A stretch of DNA of 64,000 bases, taken from assembly GCA_963780635.1 (NCBI GenBank), contig CAWACW010000024.1:199828-263827 (forward strand), read 5' to 3'. The notes beneath the pieces were generated by a model. The model worked only from the letters and a program-made list of their open reading frames with translations. It ran no database searches and was not told the DNA's origin. The translations under genes and the position numbers were made by a program. This stretch comes from DATEPR01 sp963780635. Lineage in GTDB: Bacteria > Actinomycetota > Actinomycetes > Mycobacteriales > Pseudonocardiaceae. Of this stretch, positions 16,181 through 26,305 are shown in pieces; position 1 is the first letter of the stretch, and each line of letters opens with the position of its first letter.

Positions 16181-17398
16181 CTAGCTCAGGCGCTCCAGCA
16201 CCATGGCCATGCCCTGGCCGCCGCCGACGCACATCGTCTCCAGGCCGAACTGCTTGTCGTGGAACTGCAGCGAGTTGATCAGCGTGGTGGCGATGCGGGC
16301 ACCCGTCATGCCGAACGGGTGGCCGACGGCGATCGCGCCACCGTTCACGTTCAGCTTGTCGATGTCGATGCCGAGGTCCTGGTAGGACGGGATCACCTGG
16401 GCGGCGAACGCCTCGTTGATCTCCACCAGGTCGATGTCGTCGATGGTCATGCCCGCCTTGGCCAGCGCCTTCTTCGACGCCTCGACCGGGCCGAGGCCCA
16501 TGATCTCCGGCGACAGGCCGGACACGCCCGTGGACACGATCCGGGCCAGCGGCGTGATGCCCAGTTCCTTGGCCTTCGTGTCGGACATGATGACCAGCGC
16601 GGCGGCACCGTCGTTGAGCGGGCAGCAGTTGCCCGCCGTGACGCGGCCGTCCGGCCGGAACACCGGCTTGAGGGTCGCGGTCTTCTCGTAGGTCACGCCG
16701 GCACGCGGGCCGTCGTCCGTCGAGACCACGGTGCCGTCGGGCAGGATGACGGGCGTGATCTCGCGGGCCCAGAAGCCGGCCGCGATCGCCTTCTCCGCGA
16801 GGTTCTGCGACCGCACGCCGAACTCGTCCATCTCCTGGCGGGAGATGTCCTTGACCCGGGCCAGGTTCTCCGCGGTCTGGCCCATCGCGATGTAGACGTC
16901 CGGGATGTCGTTGTCCCCGCGCGGGTCGTACCACGAGTCGGCGCCCTTGGCCGTCTCCACGGTCCGTGCCTCGGCGTCGCCGAACACCGAGTTGTGCGTG
17001 TTGGGCCACGAGTCGGAGCTACCGTTGGCGAACCGGGACACCGTCTCGACGCCCGCGCTGATGAACACGTCACCCTCGCCCGCCTTGATGGCGTGCATCG
17101 CCATCCGGCTGGTCTGCAGGCTCGACGAGCAGTAGCGGGTGATCGTGCAGCCCGGAATGTGGTCGTAGCCCAGCATCACCGAGACCACGCGGCCCATGTT
17201 GAAGCCCTGCTCACCGCCCGGCAGGCCGCAGCCCAGCATCAGGTCGTCGATGTCGGCCGGGTCCAGTTCGGGCACCTTGTCCAGCGCCGCCCGCACGATC
17301 TGGACCGTCAGGTCGTCCGGCCGGATGCTCACCATCGAACCCTTGCCGGCCCGACCGATCGGCGACCGGGCGGCGGCGACGATCACTGCCTCTGGCAT
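16181..17398 (-). CDS. acetyl-CoA acetyltransferase (thiolase), FadA type
   Basis: A degradative or biosynthetic thiolase of 405 aa that cleaves or forms 3-ketoacyl-CoA. The nucleophile Cys is in TRYCSSSLQ (C90), the His in VGHPFGMTG (~363) and the second Cys in CVGGGQGMA (~393). The ATG at 17398 has GAGGGAG eight bases upstream, so upstream in-frame codons are rejected. It occupies the fadA3 (Rv1074c) position in the mycobacterial order. A 7+7 palindrome 76 bp upstream could be a TetR-type operator. No beta-oxidation partner genes are adjacent. Confidence 0.92.
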   Translation of the reverse strand: MPEAVIVAAARSPIGRAGKGSMVSIRPDDLTVQIVRAALDKVPELDPADIDDLMLGCGLPGGEQGFNMGRVVSVMLGYDHIPGCTITRYCSSSLQTSRMAMHAIKAGEGDVFISAGVETVSRFANGSSDSWPNTHNSVFGDAEARTVETAKGADSWYDPRGDNDIPDVYIAMGQTAENLARVKDISRQEMDEFGVRSQNLAEKAIAAGFWAREITPVILPDGTVVSTDDGPRAGVTYEKTATLKPVFRPDGRVTAGNCCPLNDGAAALVIMSDTKAKELGITPLARIVSTGVSGLSPEIMGLGPVEASKKALAKAGMTIDDIDLVEINEAFAAQVIPSYQDLGIDIDKLNVNGGAIAVGHPFGMTGARIATTLINSLQFHDKQFGLETMCVGGGQGMAMVLERLS

Positions 17399-17473
17399 AA
17401 CGGCACTCCCTCGTGTCGGTACGGATCTCACCCGACCATAGTGTCGCCGTGCGCCGCCCGGTATGTGATGTCA

Positions 17474-17490
17474 ACCGAATCTGATTCGGT
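17474..17490. promoter_or_regulatory. palindrome ACCGAAT-CTG-ATTCGGT
   Basis: A perfect 7-bp inverted repeat with a 3-bp centre lies between the SGNH stop (17496) and the thiolase start (17398). The geometry suits a TetR/FadR-type dimer controlling fadA. It could instead be a small terminator hairpin for the SGNH gene, though it has no U-run. Confidence 0.45.
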
Positions 17491-17495
17491 ACATG

Positions 17496-18446
17496 TCACC
17501 CGGTCGCGAGTGAGTGCCCCGCTACCGGCAGCGTCGCGGGAAGCACGCCCGCACTTTCGGGTGTGGCCTGTTCCTCGGCCGCGATGGCCGCCTGCGTCAA
17601 CCGGTCGGCCTGCTCCTGCTGCGACCGGGCAGCCCGCTCCGCGCTCCAGACGCCCGCCGCCGTGCACACCGGGGCCAGCAGCACCGCGGCCGCCGCCTCG
17701 TAGCCTGCCGCGTTCGGGTGGAACCTGTCCGGGCTGAACAGGTCGTTCGGGCGGGCGAAGAACTCCGGCGACAGCAGCGCTGCCAGCGACACCGGCACGC
17801 AGCCCGCCCGCTCCACCACCATGCGCTGCTCCCTGGCCAGCAGCAGGCTCCATCCGCTGGCGACGGCCCGCAGCGGCTGCGGGATCGGCCGGATCGCGCC
17901 CAGGTCCGGGCACGTGCCGACGACGACGTGCACGCCGGCGGCCCGCAGCCTGCCGAGTTGCCTGCCCAGCAGCCGCGCCGAGTTGCGCACGGACAGCCGC
18001 TCCGTCACGTCGTTGCCGCCGATGATGACCAGCGCGACCGTGGGTGGGTCGGCCAGTGCACGGTCCACCTGGTCGGGCAGGTCGCGTGTCGTCGAGCCGC
18101 TGATCGCGTACGTGGTGAGCAGAACGGGCCGGTTCGCCTCGGCGGCCAGACCGCAAGCCAGAAGAGTGCCGGGCAGCTGACTGGGCAGATCAACACCGAG
18201 TCCGGCGGCCGACGAGTCGCCGATGACGCCGAAGCGCAGCGGGTCCGGACCGGTGCCGAACGGATGCGGGCCGGTGTGGTCCGGCAGGTAGACGCCGTCG
18301 GCGTTGAGCGGGGGATACTCCGGCGTGCCGATCACGGTTCTGGCACGTTTCGCCTGCTCGGAGAACAGCCCGTAGGCCGCCCCGGACAGCCCGCCTATCG
18401 CCCCGGCCACCACGGCCGCGGTGCGAAACCCGCGATACCCGATCAC
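17496..18446 (-). CDS. exported SGNH/GDSL hydrolase
   Basis: A lipase/esterase-like SGNH hydrolase of 316 aa, matching Rv1075c in position. A signal/anchor segment (~7-28) leads to block I GDSSAAG, block III GGND and block V DRFHPNAAGY (Asp-His dyad). The C-terminal ~55 residues are Ala/Gln/Glu-rich. I chose GTG 18446 because GGGAGG lies eight bases upstream; a longer frame to 18479 has no site. It is expected outside or at the membrane, with unknown ester substrate. Confidence 0.85.
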   Translation of the reverse strand: MIGYRGFRTAAVVAGAIGGLSGAAYGLFSEQAKRARTVIGTPEYPPLNADGVYLPDHTGPHPFGTGPDPLRFGVIGDSSAAGLGVDLPSQLPGTLLACGLAAEANRPVLLTTYAISGSTTRDLPDQVDRALADPPTVALVIIGGNDVTERLSVRNSARLLGRQLGRLRAAGVHVVVGTCPDLGAIRPIPQPLRAVASGWSLLLAREQRMVVERAGCVPVSLAALLSPEFFARPNDLFSPDRFHPNAAGYEAAAAVLLAPVCTAAGVWSAERAARSQQEQADRLTQAAIAAEEQATPESAGVLPATLPVAGHSLATG

Positions 18447-18634
18447 CCGACCCACCTCCCCAGGCAACCCACGCCCCACGCCTCACAGGTACAACCAGGC
18501 GAACGGCCTGTACCTTCCCATGATCCCGCACAACGCGCTCCTACACAGTTGATCGCTTGCCGACCGCAGCCAGTTACCCCGTCGACCTGCGAGTACGCTC
18601 CGGCACACCACTGCCTCCCCGGAAGGACACCGAG

Positions 18635-20005
<1,371 letters not shown>

Positions 20006-20027
20006 CCGACTCGGGTGAACCTGCGAT

Positions 20028-20082
20028 CCGGCATACAGGAGCAGGATCGATGCACTAGCGTTGGTGACCACCTGTATGCCGG
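20028..20082. promoter_or_regulatory. 12-bp inverted repeat with 31-nt spacer upstream of the Q-rich protein gene
   Basis: CCGGCATACAGG (20028-20039) and CCTGTATGCCGG (20071-20082) are perfect complements. The span lies after the cbs stop and ends 38 bp before the next ATG. It could be paired operators or a long-loop stem. Confidence 0.6.
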
Positions 20083-20120
20083 TATTGCGCTGAACATCAG
20101 CCTAGGGAGTTGGACACCCG

Positions 20121-21488
20121 ATGAGTTCTCCACAGCCGCCCGAGAACCAGCCAGAGCAGGGCGGTGGCCAGTTCCCGACCAGTGGTGACCCGGCCCTTGC
20201 CAGCTCCGGGCCGACCCAGGCCGTGCAGCCCGGTACCGGCGGTAACCCTGTTCCCGACGCCACCCAGGTGGTCCGGCCCGGTCAGCAGCAGTCGGGCGCG
20301 AACCCCGACGCCACGCAGGTCGTGTCGTCCGGCCAGGCTTCGCCGAACTACGGCCAGCACCTCACGGGAGCGCAACCCGCCCAGGCACAGCAGCAGACCT
20401 GGGGTGCCCCCGGCCAGCAGCAGGCGTGGGCCGCCCCGGGCGCCCAGCCCGGTTACCCACAGCAACAGCAGCAACAGCAGCAGGCCGCTCCCGGTTACGG
20501 CGCCCCCGGCTACGGCCAGCCCGTGCCCGGCCAGCAGCAGCCCTACGGTCAGCAGCAGCCATATGGCCAGCAGCAGGCCTACGGCGCTCCGGGGTACGGC
20601 CAGCCCGCGTACCCCGGTTACGCACCGCAGGCCGCGGCGGGCCCGGGCACCACGCAGATGGTCAACTGGGTGATCATCGGATTGATCGGCGTGCTCAGCC
20701 TGGTCGCGGTGATCCTGGCGATCGTCGGCCTGGTGCGCCTGGGCGGCACGACCGGCGGTGGCGGGGACATCGGCCTCAGCGGTGCCCAGCTCGAGCAGGC
20801 CCAGCAGTTCTGCGCGTCCAATCCGGATGAGCAGGCCTGCCAGTCGCTGGCCGCGGCCCAGGCACAGGTGGCGGGTGCCGAGACGCTGGCCTGGATCTCG
20901 ATCATCCTCGTGCTGATCGGCGGCCTGGCCGCCGCTGCCGGTGCCGTGCTGCTGTACCTCAAGCGCAACTTCGCGCACTTCCTGGTGCTCGGCGGCGGCG
21001 GCGTGATGCTGATCTTCGCCATCGTCTTCGGCGCCAAGTACGCCTTCCAGGGCTCGATCGTCTACTACCTGATCGCCGGACTCGTGCTGGTCGGCGCCGG
21101 GGTGCTGGCGTTCTTCCCGCAGACCCGCGAGTACCTGGGCCTGCCGCCGGTCGCGGTCACCGGCTACGGCCAGGCCGCCGGTTTCGGGCAGGTGTACGCG
21201 GCGCAGCAGCCCAACCCGTACGGCCAGCAGCAGCCCTACGGTGCTCAGCCGGGCGCGTACCCGCAGCAGCAACAACAACAGCAGCCTGGCGGCTACCCGC
21301 AGCAGCAACAGCAGCCCGGCCAGTACCCGCAGCAGCAGCCCGGCTACCCGCAGGCACCCAACACCGGCGGCTTCCCGCAGCAGGCCCCGCCCGGGGCCGG
21401 TTACCCCCAGTCCGGTGGCTTCCCGCAGCAGCCCGGTTACCCGCAGCAGCAGCCGCCGCAACAGCAGCAGCCGCCGAATCCGTGGTGA
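20121..21488 (+). CDS. Gln/Pro/Tyr-rich membrane protein in the Pra position
   Basis: A 455-aa protein with two long low-complexity arms around a membrane core. The N-terminal arm (~1-178) is rich in Q, P, G and Y with repeats such as YGQQQPYGQQQ. Four hydrophobic segments follow (~180-208, ~258-282, ~288-310 and ~314-336). The C-terminal arm (~350-455) repeats YPQQQ/QPGG blocks. It takes the place of the proline-rich antigen Rv1078 between cbs and metB, but I see no clear RDD domain. The arms are prion-like and could drive clustering at the membrane. The role is unknown. The CAG/CAA tracts make it prone to length variation. Confidence 0.8.
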   Translation: MSSPQPPENQPEQGGGQFPTSGDPALASSGPTQAVQPGTGGNPVPDATQVVRPGQQQSGANPDATQVVSSGQASPNYGQHLTGAQPAQAQQQTWGAPGQQQAWAAPGAQPGYPQQQQQQQQAAPGYGAPGYGQPVPGQQQPYGQQQPYGQQQAYGAPGYGQPAYPGYAPQAAAGPGTTQMVNWVIIGLIGVLSLVAVILAIVGLVRLGGTTGGGGDIGLSGAQLEQAQQFCASNPDEQACQSLAAAQAQVAGAETLAWISIILVLIGGLAAAAGAVLLYLKRNFAHFLVLGGGGVMLIFAIVFGAKYAFQGSIVYYLIAGLVLVGAGVLAFFPQTREYLGLPPVAVTGYGQAAGFGQVYAAQQPNPYGQQQPYGAQPGAYPQQQQQQQPGGYPQQQQQPGQYPQQQPGYPQAPNTGGFPQQAPPGAGYPQSGGFPQQPGYPQQQPPQQQQPPNPW

Positions 21489-21502
21489 TCGGTGCCGCCA
21501 AG

Positions 21503-21514
21503 TAGGCTGGCGGT
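21503..21514 (+). promoter_or_regulatory. TAGGCT -10 box, leaderless metB start
   Basis: TAGGCT (21503-21508) ends six bases before the metB ATG and no Shine-Dalgarno sequence intervenes. Confidence 0.5.
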
Positions 21515-22672
21515 ATGACGCAAGGCATTACCCCGCACGGCGGTTTCGCGACCAGGGCGATCCACGCCGGACAGGACCCGGACCCGACCACCGGCTCGGT
21601 GATCGTGCCCATCCACGCGACCTCCACCTACGCCCAGGACGGCGTGGGCGGTACGCGATCGGGGTACGAGTACTCGCGGACCGGCAATCCGACCCGGACT
21701 GCCCTTGAGGAATGCCTTGCCGCGCTGGAGAACGGCCGGTTCGCCCGGTCGTTCGCGTCCGGAATGGCCGCGACCGACGTGCTGCTGCGCGCGATCTGCC
21801 GCCCGGGCGACCACGTGGTCATCCCGGACGACGCCTACGGCGGCACGTTCCGGCTGCTGGACAAGGTGCTGGCGCAGTGGGGCATCGAGTACACGCCCGT
21901 TTCGGTGTCCGATGTGGACGCCGTCAGGGCGGCGTGCCGGCCGAACACCAAAGTGGTCTGGTGCGAGACGCCGACCAACCCGCTGCTCAACATCGCCGAC
22001 ATCGCGGCACTCGCCGGCGTCGCGCATGACGCGGGCGCGCGGTTGGTCGTGGACAACACGTTCGCCTCGCCGTACCTGCAGGTGCCGCTCGACCTGGGTG
22101 CCGACGTGGTCGTCCACTCGACCACCAAGTACCTCGGCGGCCACTCCGACGTGGTCGGCGGCGCGCTCGTCACGTCCGAGCAGGCGCTGATCGAGCAGGT
22201 GGCGTTCCTGCAGAACTCGGCGGGCGCGGTCCCCGGCCCGTTCGACGCGTGGCTGACGCTGCGCGGCATCAAGACGCTCGCACTGCGGATGGAACAGCAC
22301 AGCGACAACGCCGAGCGCGTGGTCGAGTTCCTTTCCGGACACCCGAAGGTGACCGGCGTGCGCTACCCGGGTCTGCCCACGCACCCCGGCCACGAGGTCG
22401 CGGCCAAGCAGATGCGCCGGTTCGGCGGCATGGTGTCGTTCACCGTGGCGGGTGGCGAGCAGGCCGCGCTGGACGTGTGCGCGCGGACGAAGCTGTTCAC
22501 GCTCGCCGAGTCGCTGGGCGGTGTGGAGTCGCTGATCGAGCACCCGGGCCGGATGACGCACGCGAGCACCGCGGATTCCGTGCTGGAGGTGCCGTCCGAC
22601 CTGATCCGGCTGTCCGTCGGCATCGAGGACGCCGCTGACCTGGTCGAGGACCTGCGGGTGGCCCTGGGCTGA
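21515..22672 (+). CDS. metB: cystathionine gamma-synthase/lyase-type PLP enzyme
   Basis: A Cys/Met-metabolism PLP enzyme of 385 aa. The Schiff-base Lys is in STTKYLGGHSD (~206), with YSRTGNPTR near 52 and ETPTNP near 151. Synthase and lyase members are hard to tell apart; I name it metB from its place after cbs and the Q-rich gene, as in Rv1077-1079. It would make cystathionine from an activated homoserine, or cleave cystathionine to cysteine. The ATG appears leaderless. Confidence 0.9.
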   Translation: MTQGITPHGGFATRAIHAGQDPDPTTGSVIVPIHATSTYAQDGVGGTRSGYEYSRTGNPTRTALEECLAALENGRFARSFASGMAATDVLLRAICRPGDHVVIPDDAYGGTFRLLDKVLAQWGIEYTPVSVSDVDAVRAACRPNTKVVWCETPTNPLLNIADIAALAGVAHDAGARLVVDNTFASPYLQVPLDLGADVVVHSTTKYLGGHSDVVGGALVTSEQALIEQVAFLQNSAGAVPGPFDAWLTLRGIKTLALRMEQHSDNAERVVEFLSGHPKVTGVRYPGLPTHPGHEVAAKQMRRFGGMVSFTVAGGEQAALDVCARTKLFTLAESLGGVESLIEHPGRMTHASTADSVLEVPSDLIRLSVGIEDAADLVEDLRVALG

Positions 22673-22693
22673 GGCTGCCGTTACGAGTGGCCG

Positions 22694-22969
22694 TTATGGG
22701 CGGTTCTGCGACGCTTCGCCGTTGTGCGTCACGCCGCCGATGGGCGCCGCGCTGTTGGCGGGGCCTGCCGGGCTGGCCGTGTCGGGCAGGTCGGCCCGGG
22801 TGAGACAGCCGCCGACGATCTGGACCGTGCCGCCGCTCTGGACGTAGTGACCGGGGTTCGGGCAGGCGGCCTGGCTCACGGTGAACACAGCAGCGCCGGC
22901 GAGGGCAGCAGCCGTGACGACGGCCCCGAGCAGGGGGAGCACTCCGGCGACGCGCGACACGTGCGCCAT
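22694..22969 (-). CDS. small exported protein, unknown
   Basis: A 91-aa protein with one hydrophobic signal/anchor (~5-32) and a short polar exterior carrying two Cys residues (AACPNPG and VGGCL) likely to pair. It ends in an Asn/Ala/Pro-rich tail. The ATG at 22969 has GGGAGG eight bases upstream; I prefer it to an upstream start at 23008. It converges on metB. I recognise no family. Confidence 0.65.
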   Translation of the reverse strand: MAHVSRVAGVLPLLGAVVTAAALAGAAVFTVSQAACPNPGHYVQSGGTVQIVGGCLTRADLPDTASPAGPANSAAPIGGVTHNGEASQNRP

Positions 22970-23153
22970 GCCGACAACCTCCCGACAAGTCATGACTGTG
23001 CAGGGCATCCGCCCCCACGAGGGTTGATCAACCGCGGTTGATCACCGCGCCCTGTGGACAGCGGCGTCCACCCGAACACGGACTGCGGCACCGAGACTAC
23101 TCTCCCCACCCGCCGCCCGGCGCGCTATCGGGGCAGGCTGGCAGTATCGCCAC

Positions 23154-24365
23154 ATGGAACTGGTCTCCGTGGACCGGATCCACGCCGCGCGCGCACTGCT
23201 GACCGGCGTGGTCCGGGAAACGCCGATGGAACACTCGCGGATGCTCGCCGCCGAGCACGGCGGCGAGGTGTATCTCAAGTGCGAGAACCTGCAGCGCACC
23301 GGCTCGTTCAAGATCCGGGGCGCCTACGTCCGCATCCACGGCCTGTCCCCGGCCGACCGGGCGCGGGGCGTGGTCGCCGCCAGCGCGGGCAACCACGCGC
23401 AGGGCGTCGCGCTCGCCGCGTCCCTGCTGGGGATGCGGGCCACGGTGTTCATGCCGGTCCAGGTGCCGCTGCCCAAGCTGGCCGCCACCCGCGCGTACGG
23501 CGCGACAGTGCACCTGCACGGCACCGTCATCGAGGAGACGCTCGCCGAGGCCCAGGCGTACGCGGACCGCACCGGCGCGGTGTTCATCCACCCGTTCGAC
23601 CACCCGGACGTCATCGCCGGCCAGGGCACGCTCGGCCTGGAGATCATCGAGCAGTTGCCATCGGCGGCCACCGTCGTCGTGCCGACGGGTGGCGGCGGGC
23701 TGGCAGGCGGGGTGGCGGCCGCGATCAAGGCCGAGCGGCCGGACATCATGGTCGTCGGCGTGCAGGCCGAACAGGCCGCCGCCTACCCGCCCTCGCTCGC
23801 CGCGGGTAGTCCGGTCCGGCTGGCCGAGATGCAGACGATGGCCGACGGCATCGCGGTCGGCCGGCCCGGCCAGGTGAGCTACGGCCACGTCGCCAAGCTC
23901 GTGGACGAGATGGTCACCGTCACCGAGGAGTCGCTGTCCCGCGCGGTGTTGCTGTGCCTGGAGCGCGCCAAGCTGGTGGTCGAACCAGCGGGTGCTGCCG
24001 CGGTCGCGGCGCTGTTGCAGTACCCGGGGCGGTTCGCAGCGCCGGTGGTCGCCGTACTGTCCGGCGGCAACGTGGATCCGTTGCTGCTACTGCAGATCAT
24101 CCAACACGGCATGACAGCGGGCGGGCGCTATCTCGCGCTGCGGCTGCGTGTGCCCGACCGCCCGGGCTCGCTCGCGACGCTGCTGAAACTGGTCGGCGAG
24201 CTGGGCGCGAACGTGGTGGACGTCGAGCACTCCCGGGTCTCCGGAGCGCTGCGACTGGGCGAGGTGGACGTCGCGCTGGACCTCGAGACCCGGGGACCTG
24301 AGCACTGTGCCCAGGTCACCGAGGCCCTGCATGCGGCCGGTTACACCGTGCTGGAACGCCGATAG
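23154..24365 (+). CDS. ilvA: threonine ammonia-lyase with C-terminal ACT domain
   Basis: PLP enzyme deaminating threonine to 2-oxobutanoate (isoleucine route or catabolism). The PLP Lys is in GSFKIRGA (K53), SAGNHAQG is the substrate loop and GGGGLAGG the phosphate cup. The last ~75 residues form a single ACT domain (LRVPDRPGSLATLL), the layout of the shorter, often catabolic class. Length is 403 aa. CAGTAT six bases before the ATG suggests a leaderless message. Confidence 0.92.
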   Translation: MELVSVDRIHAARALLTGVVRETPMEHSRMLAAEHGGEVYLKCENLQRTGSFKIRGAYVRIHGLSPADRARGVVAASAGNHAQGVALAASLLGMRATVFMPVQVPLPKLAATRAYGATVHLHGTVIEETLAEAQAYADRTGAVFIHPFDHPDVIAGQGTLGLEIIEQLPSAATVVVPTGGGGLAGGVAAAIKAERPDIMVVGVQAEQAAAYPPSLAAGSPVRLAEMQTMADGIAVGRPGQVSYGHVAKLVDEMVTVTEESLSRAVLLCLERAKLVVEPAGAAAVAALLQYPGRFAAPVVAVLSGGNVDPLLLLQIIQHGMTAGGRYLALRLRVPDRPGSLATLLKLVGELGANVVDVEHSRVSGALRLGEVDVALDLETRGPEHCAQVTEALHAAGYTVLERR

Positions 24366-24475
24366 CGGCCGCGGTCCAGGATCGCGGCGATCGACCAGGC
24401 TGACTTCGAGGTGCTGGTGCGGCTCGGCCTGGTCCCGGCTGCCGGCTGCCGCTCGTGCTCGACCGGCGACGGTCC

Positions 24476-25660
24476 TCAGAGGTTGCCGCGACGCTCCTGC
24501 TCGCGCTCGATGGCCTCGAACAGGGCCTTGAAGTTGCCCTTGCCGAAGCCCAGCGAGCCGTGCCGCTCGATCAGCTCGTAGAACACCGTCGGCCGGTCGC
24601 CGATCGGCCGCGTGAACAGTTGCAGCAGGTACCCGTCCTCGTCCCGGTCGACGAGGATCCCACGCCGCTGCAGTTGCTCGATCGGTACCCGCACCTCACC
24701 GATCCGGGCGCGCAGTTCCGGGTCCTCGTAGTACGAGTCCGGTGTGGCCAGGAACTCCACGCCGGCGGCCCGCATCCGGTCCACGGTGCCGAGAATGTCG
24801 TTGGTGGCCAACGCGATGTGCTGCACACCGGCACCCGCGTAGAACTCCAGGTACTCGTCGATCTGCGACTTGCGCTTGCTCACGGCCGGCTCGTTGAGCG
24901 GGAACTTCACGTGGTGGTTGCCGCACGCGACCACCTTGCTCATCAGCGCCGAGTAGTCCGTCGCGATGTCGTCGCCGACGAACTCCGCCATGTTCGTGAA
25001 GCCCATGACGCGGTGGTACCAGTCCACCCAGTGGTCCATCCTGCCCAGCTCGACGTTGCCGACGCAGTGGTCGACAGCCTCGAACAACCGGGGTGCCGTG
25101 CGCTCGCTGTCGCGCGGCTCGTACCCGGGCAGATACGGACCGGCATAACCGCTGCGGTCGAGCAGGGTGTGCAGCGTGTCGCCGTAGGCCGCGATCGCGG
25201 CGGTCCGGACCGTGCCGTACTCGTCGCTGACGTCGTGCGGCTCGGTCACGACGGTCGCGCCCTGCGCCCGCGCGTGCGCGACGCACTTGTCCACGTCCTC
25301 GACCTCCAGTGGCAGGTCGACGACACCGTCACCGTGCCGCCGGTGGTGGTCGGACAGCGGGCTGTCCGGCGTGACACCGCCGTTGACCACGAACCGGGCA
25401 GCGCCGGAGGTCAGCACGTACGACTTGTGGTCGCGGTTGCCGTTCTCCGGGCCGGAGTACGCCACCAGCCGCATACCGAACACGTGCTGGTAGTACCAGG
25501 CGGTCTGCGTCGCGTTGCCCACCGCGAACACCACCGCGTCGAGGGCGCGGACGGGGAACGGGTCGAGTGAGGAGTCGTAGTCGACCAGGCCGACGAGTTG
25601 CCGCAGCTGGTCGAAGCTCACCTCGTCCAGTCCGTCGAGCGGGTGCAGTGTCTCGGTCAT
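24476..25660 (-). CDS. hppD: 4-hydroxyphenylpyruvate dioxygenase
   Basis: Non-haem iron enzyme converting 4-hydroxyphenylpyruvate to homogentisate in tyrosine breakdown. Two VOC-type halves are present. Expected iron-ligand regions are visible: DHCVGNVE, QHIALATNDI and the Glu of FYELIERHG. Length 394 aa is normal. ATG 25660 is chosen because MTETLHPL begins the family's usual N-terminus; longer frames cross the intergenic region. An Lrp/AsnC regulator is divergent, 119 bp away, and probably controls it. No other homogentisate genes lie here. Confidence 0.94.
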   Translation of the reverse strand: MTETLHPLDGLDEVSFDQLRQLVGLVDYDSSLDPFPVRALDAVVFAVGNATQTAWYYQHVFGMRLVAYSGPENGNRDHKSYVLTSGAARFVVNGGVTPDSPLSDHHRRHGDGVVDLPLEVEDVDKCVAHARAQGATVVTEPHDVSDEYGTVRTAAIAAYGDTLHTLLDRSGYAGPYLPGYEPRDSERTAPRLFEAVDHCVGNVELGRMDHWVDWYHRVMGFTNMAEFVGDDIATDYSALMSKVVACGNHHVKFPLNEPAVSKRKSQIDEYLEFYAGAGVQHIALATNDILGTVDRMRAAGVEFLATPDSYYEDPELRARIGEVRVPIEQLQRRGILVDRDEDGYLLQLFTRPIGDRPTVFYELIERHGSLGFGKGNFKALFEAIEREQERRGNL

Positions 25661-25779
25661 GGGCACAGCATGTGCTCGCCCCGCAAACTGAGCAACAGTC
25701 TGGATTTTCACTGCGCACAATGCCTAGCCTGACTCGGAGACCACTCGACACGGTGGACAGTTTGCCCAGAGGAGTCGCC
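25661..25779. promoter_or_regulatory. divergent hppD-Lrp control region
   Basis: The 119-bp gap includes an imperfect palindrome around CACTGCGCACAATG (~25709-25722), a reasonable Lrp/AsnC-type site between the two starts. AGAGGA precedes the regulator's ATG. Confidence 0.4.
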
Positions 25780-26292
25780 ATGACCGAGCCCGAGTCGTTG
25801 GACGCGCTCGACGCGCGGCTGCTGTTGCTGCTCACCGACGAGCCACGGCTGGGTGTGCTGGAGTGCTCCCGCCGGCTGGGCGTCGCGCGCGGCACCGTGC
25901 AGGCGCGGCTGGACAAGCTGCTGGCCAGGGGAGTGCTCCGCGGGTTCCCGCCGGCGCTGGATCTCGGCGCGATGGGCTACGGGCTGACCGCGTTCGCGGT
26001 GGTGGAGATCGCGCAAGGCTTCCGCGGCGAGGTCGCCGAGCAGTTGGCGGCGATCGCGGAGGTGTGCGAGGTGCACGCGACGACCGGGCAGGGCGACCTG
26101 CTGGTGCGCATGGTGGCCCGGTCCAACGCGGATCTGCAGCGCGTCATCGACGAGGTGGTCGACGTGCCGGGGGTGCACCGGCTCGCGTCCTCGATCGCGC
26201 TGTCCACACCGGTGCCGCTGCGGGTACGGCCATTGCTGGAGAAGGTGTTGCGGTCAGGCCAGAACGGCGGCGTCGAAGCACCACCGTCCTGA
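25780..26292 (+). CDS. Lrp/AsnC-family regulator
   Basis: A 170-aa feast/famine regulator. An N-terminal winged helix-turn-helix (LDALDARLLLLLTDEPRLGV... RRLGVARGTVQARLDKL, ~5-60) is followed by a RAM/AsnC ligand-binding domain (~70-150). The ATG at 25780 has AGAGGA at the right distance. It is divergent from hppD, so aromatic amino-acid sensing is a natural guess. The Gly/Pro-rich final ten residues are unremarkable. Confidence 0.9.
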   Translation: MTEPESLDALDARLLLLLTDEPRLGVLECSRRLGVARGTVQARLDKLLARGVLRGFPPALDLGAMGYGLTAFAVVEIAQGFRGEVAEQLAAIAEVCEVHATTGQGDLLVRMVARSNADLQRVIDEVVDVPGVHRLASSIALSTPVPLRVRPLLEKVLRSGQNGGVEAPPS

Positions 26293-26305
26293 CCCGCGAT
26301 GGCAC

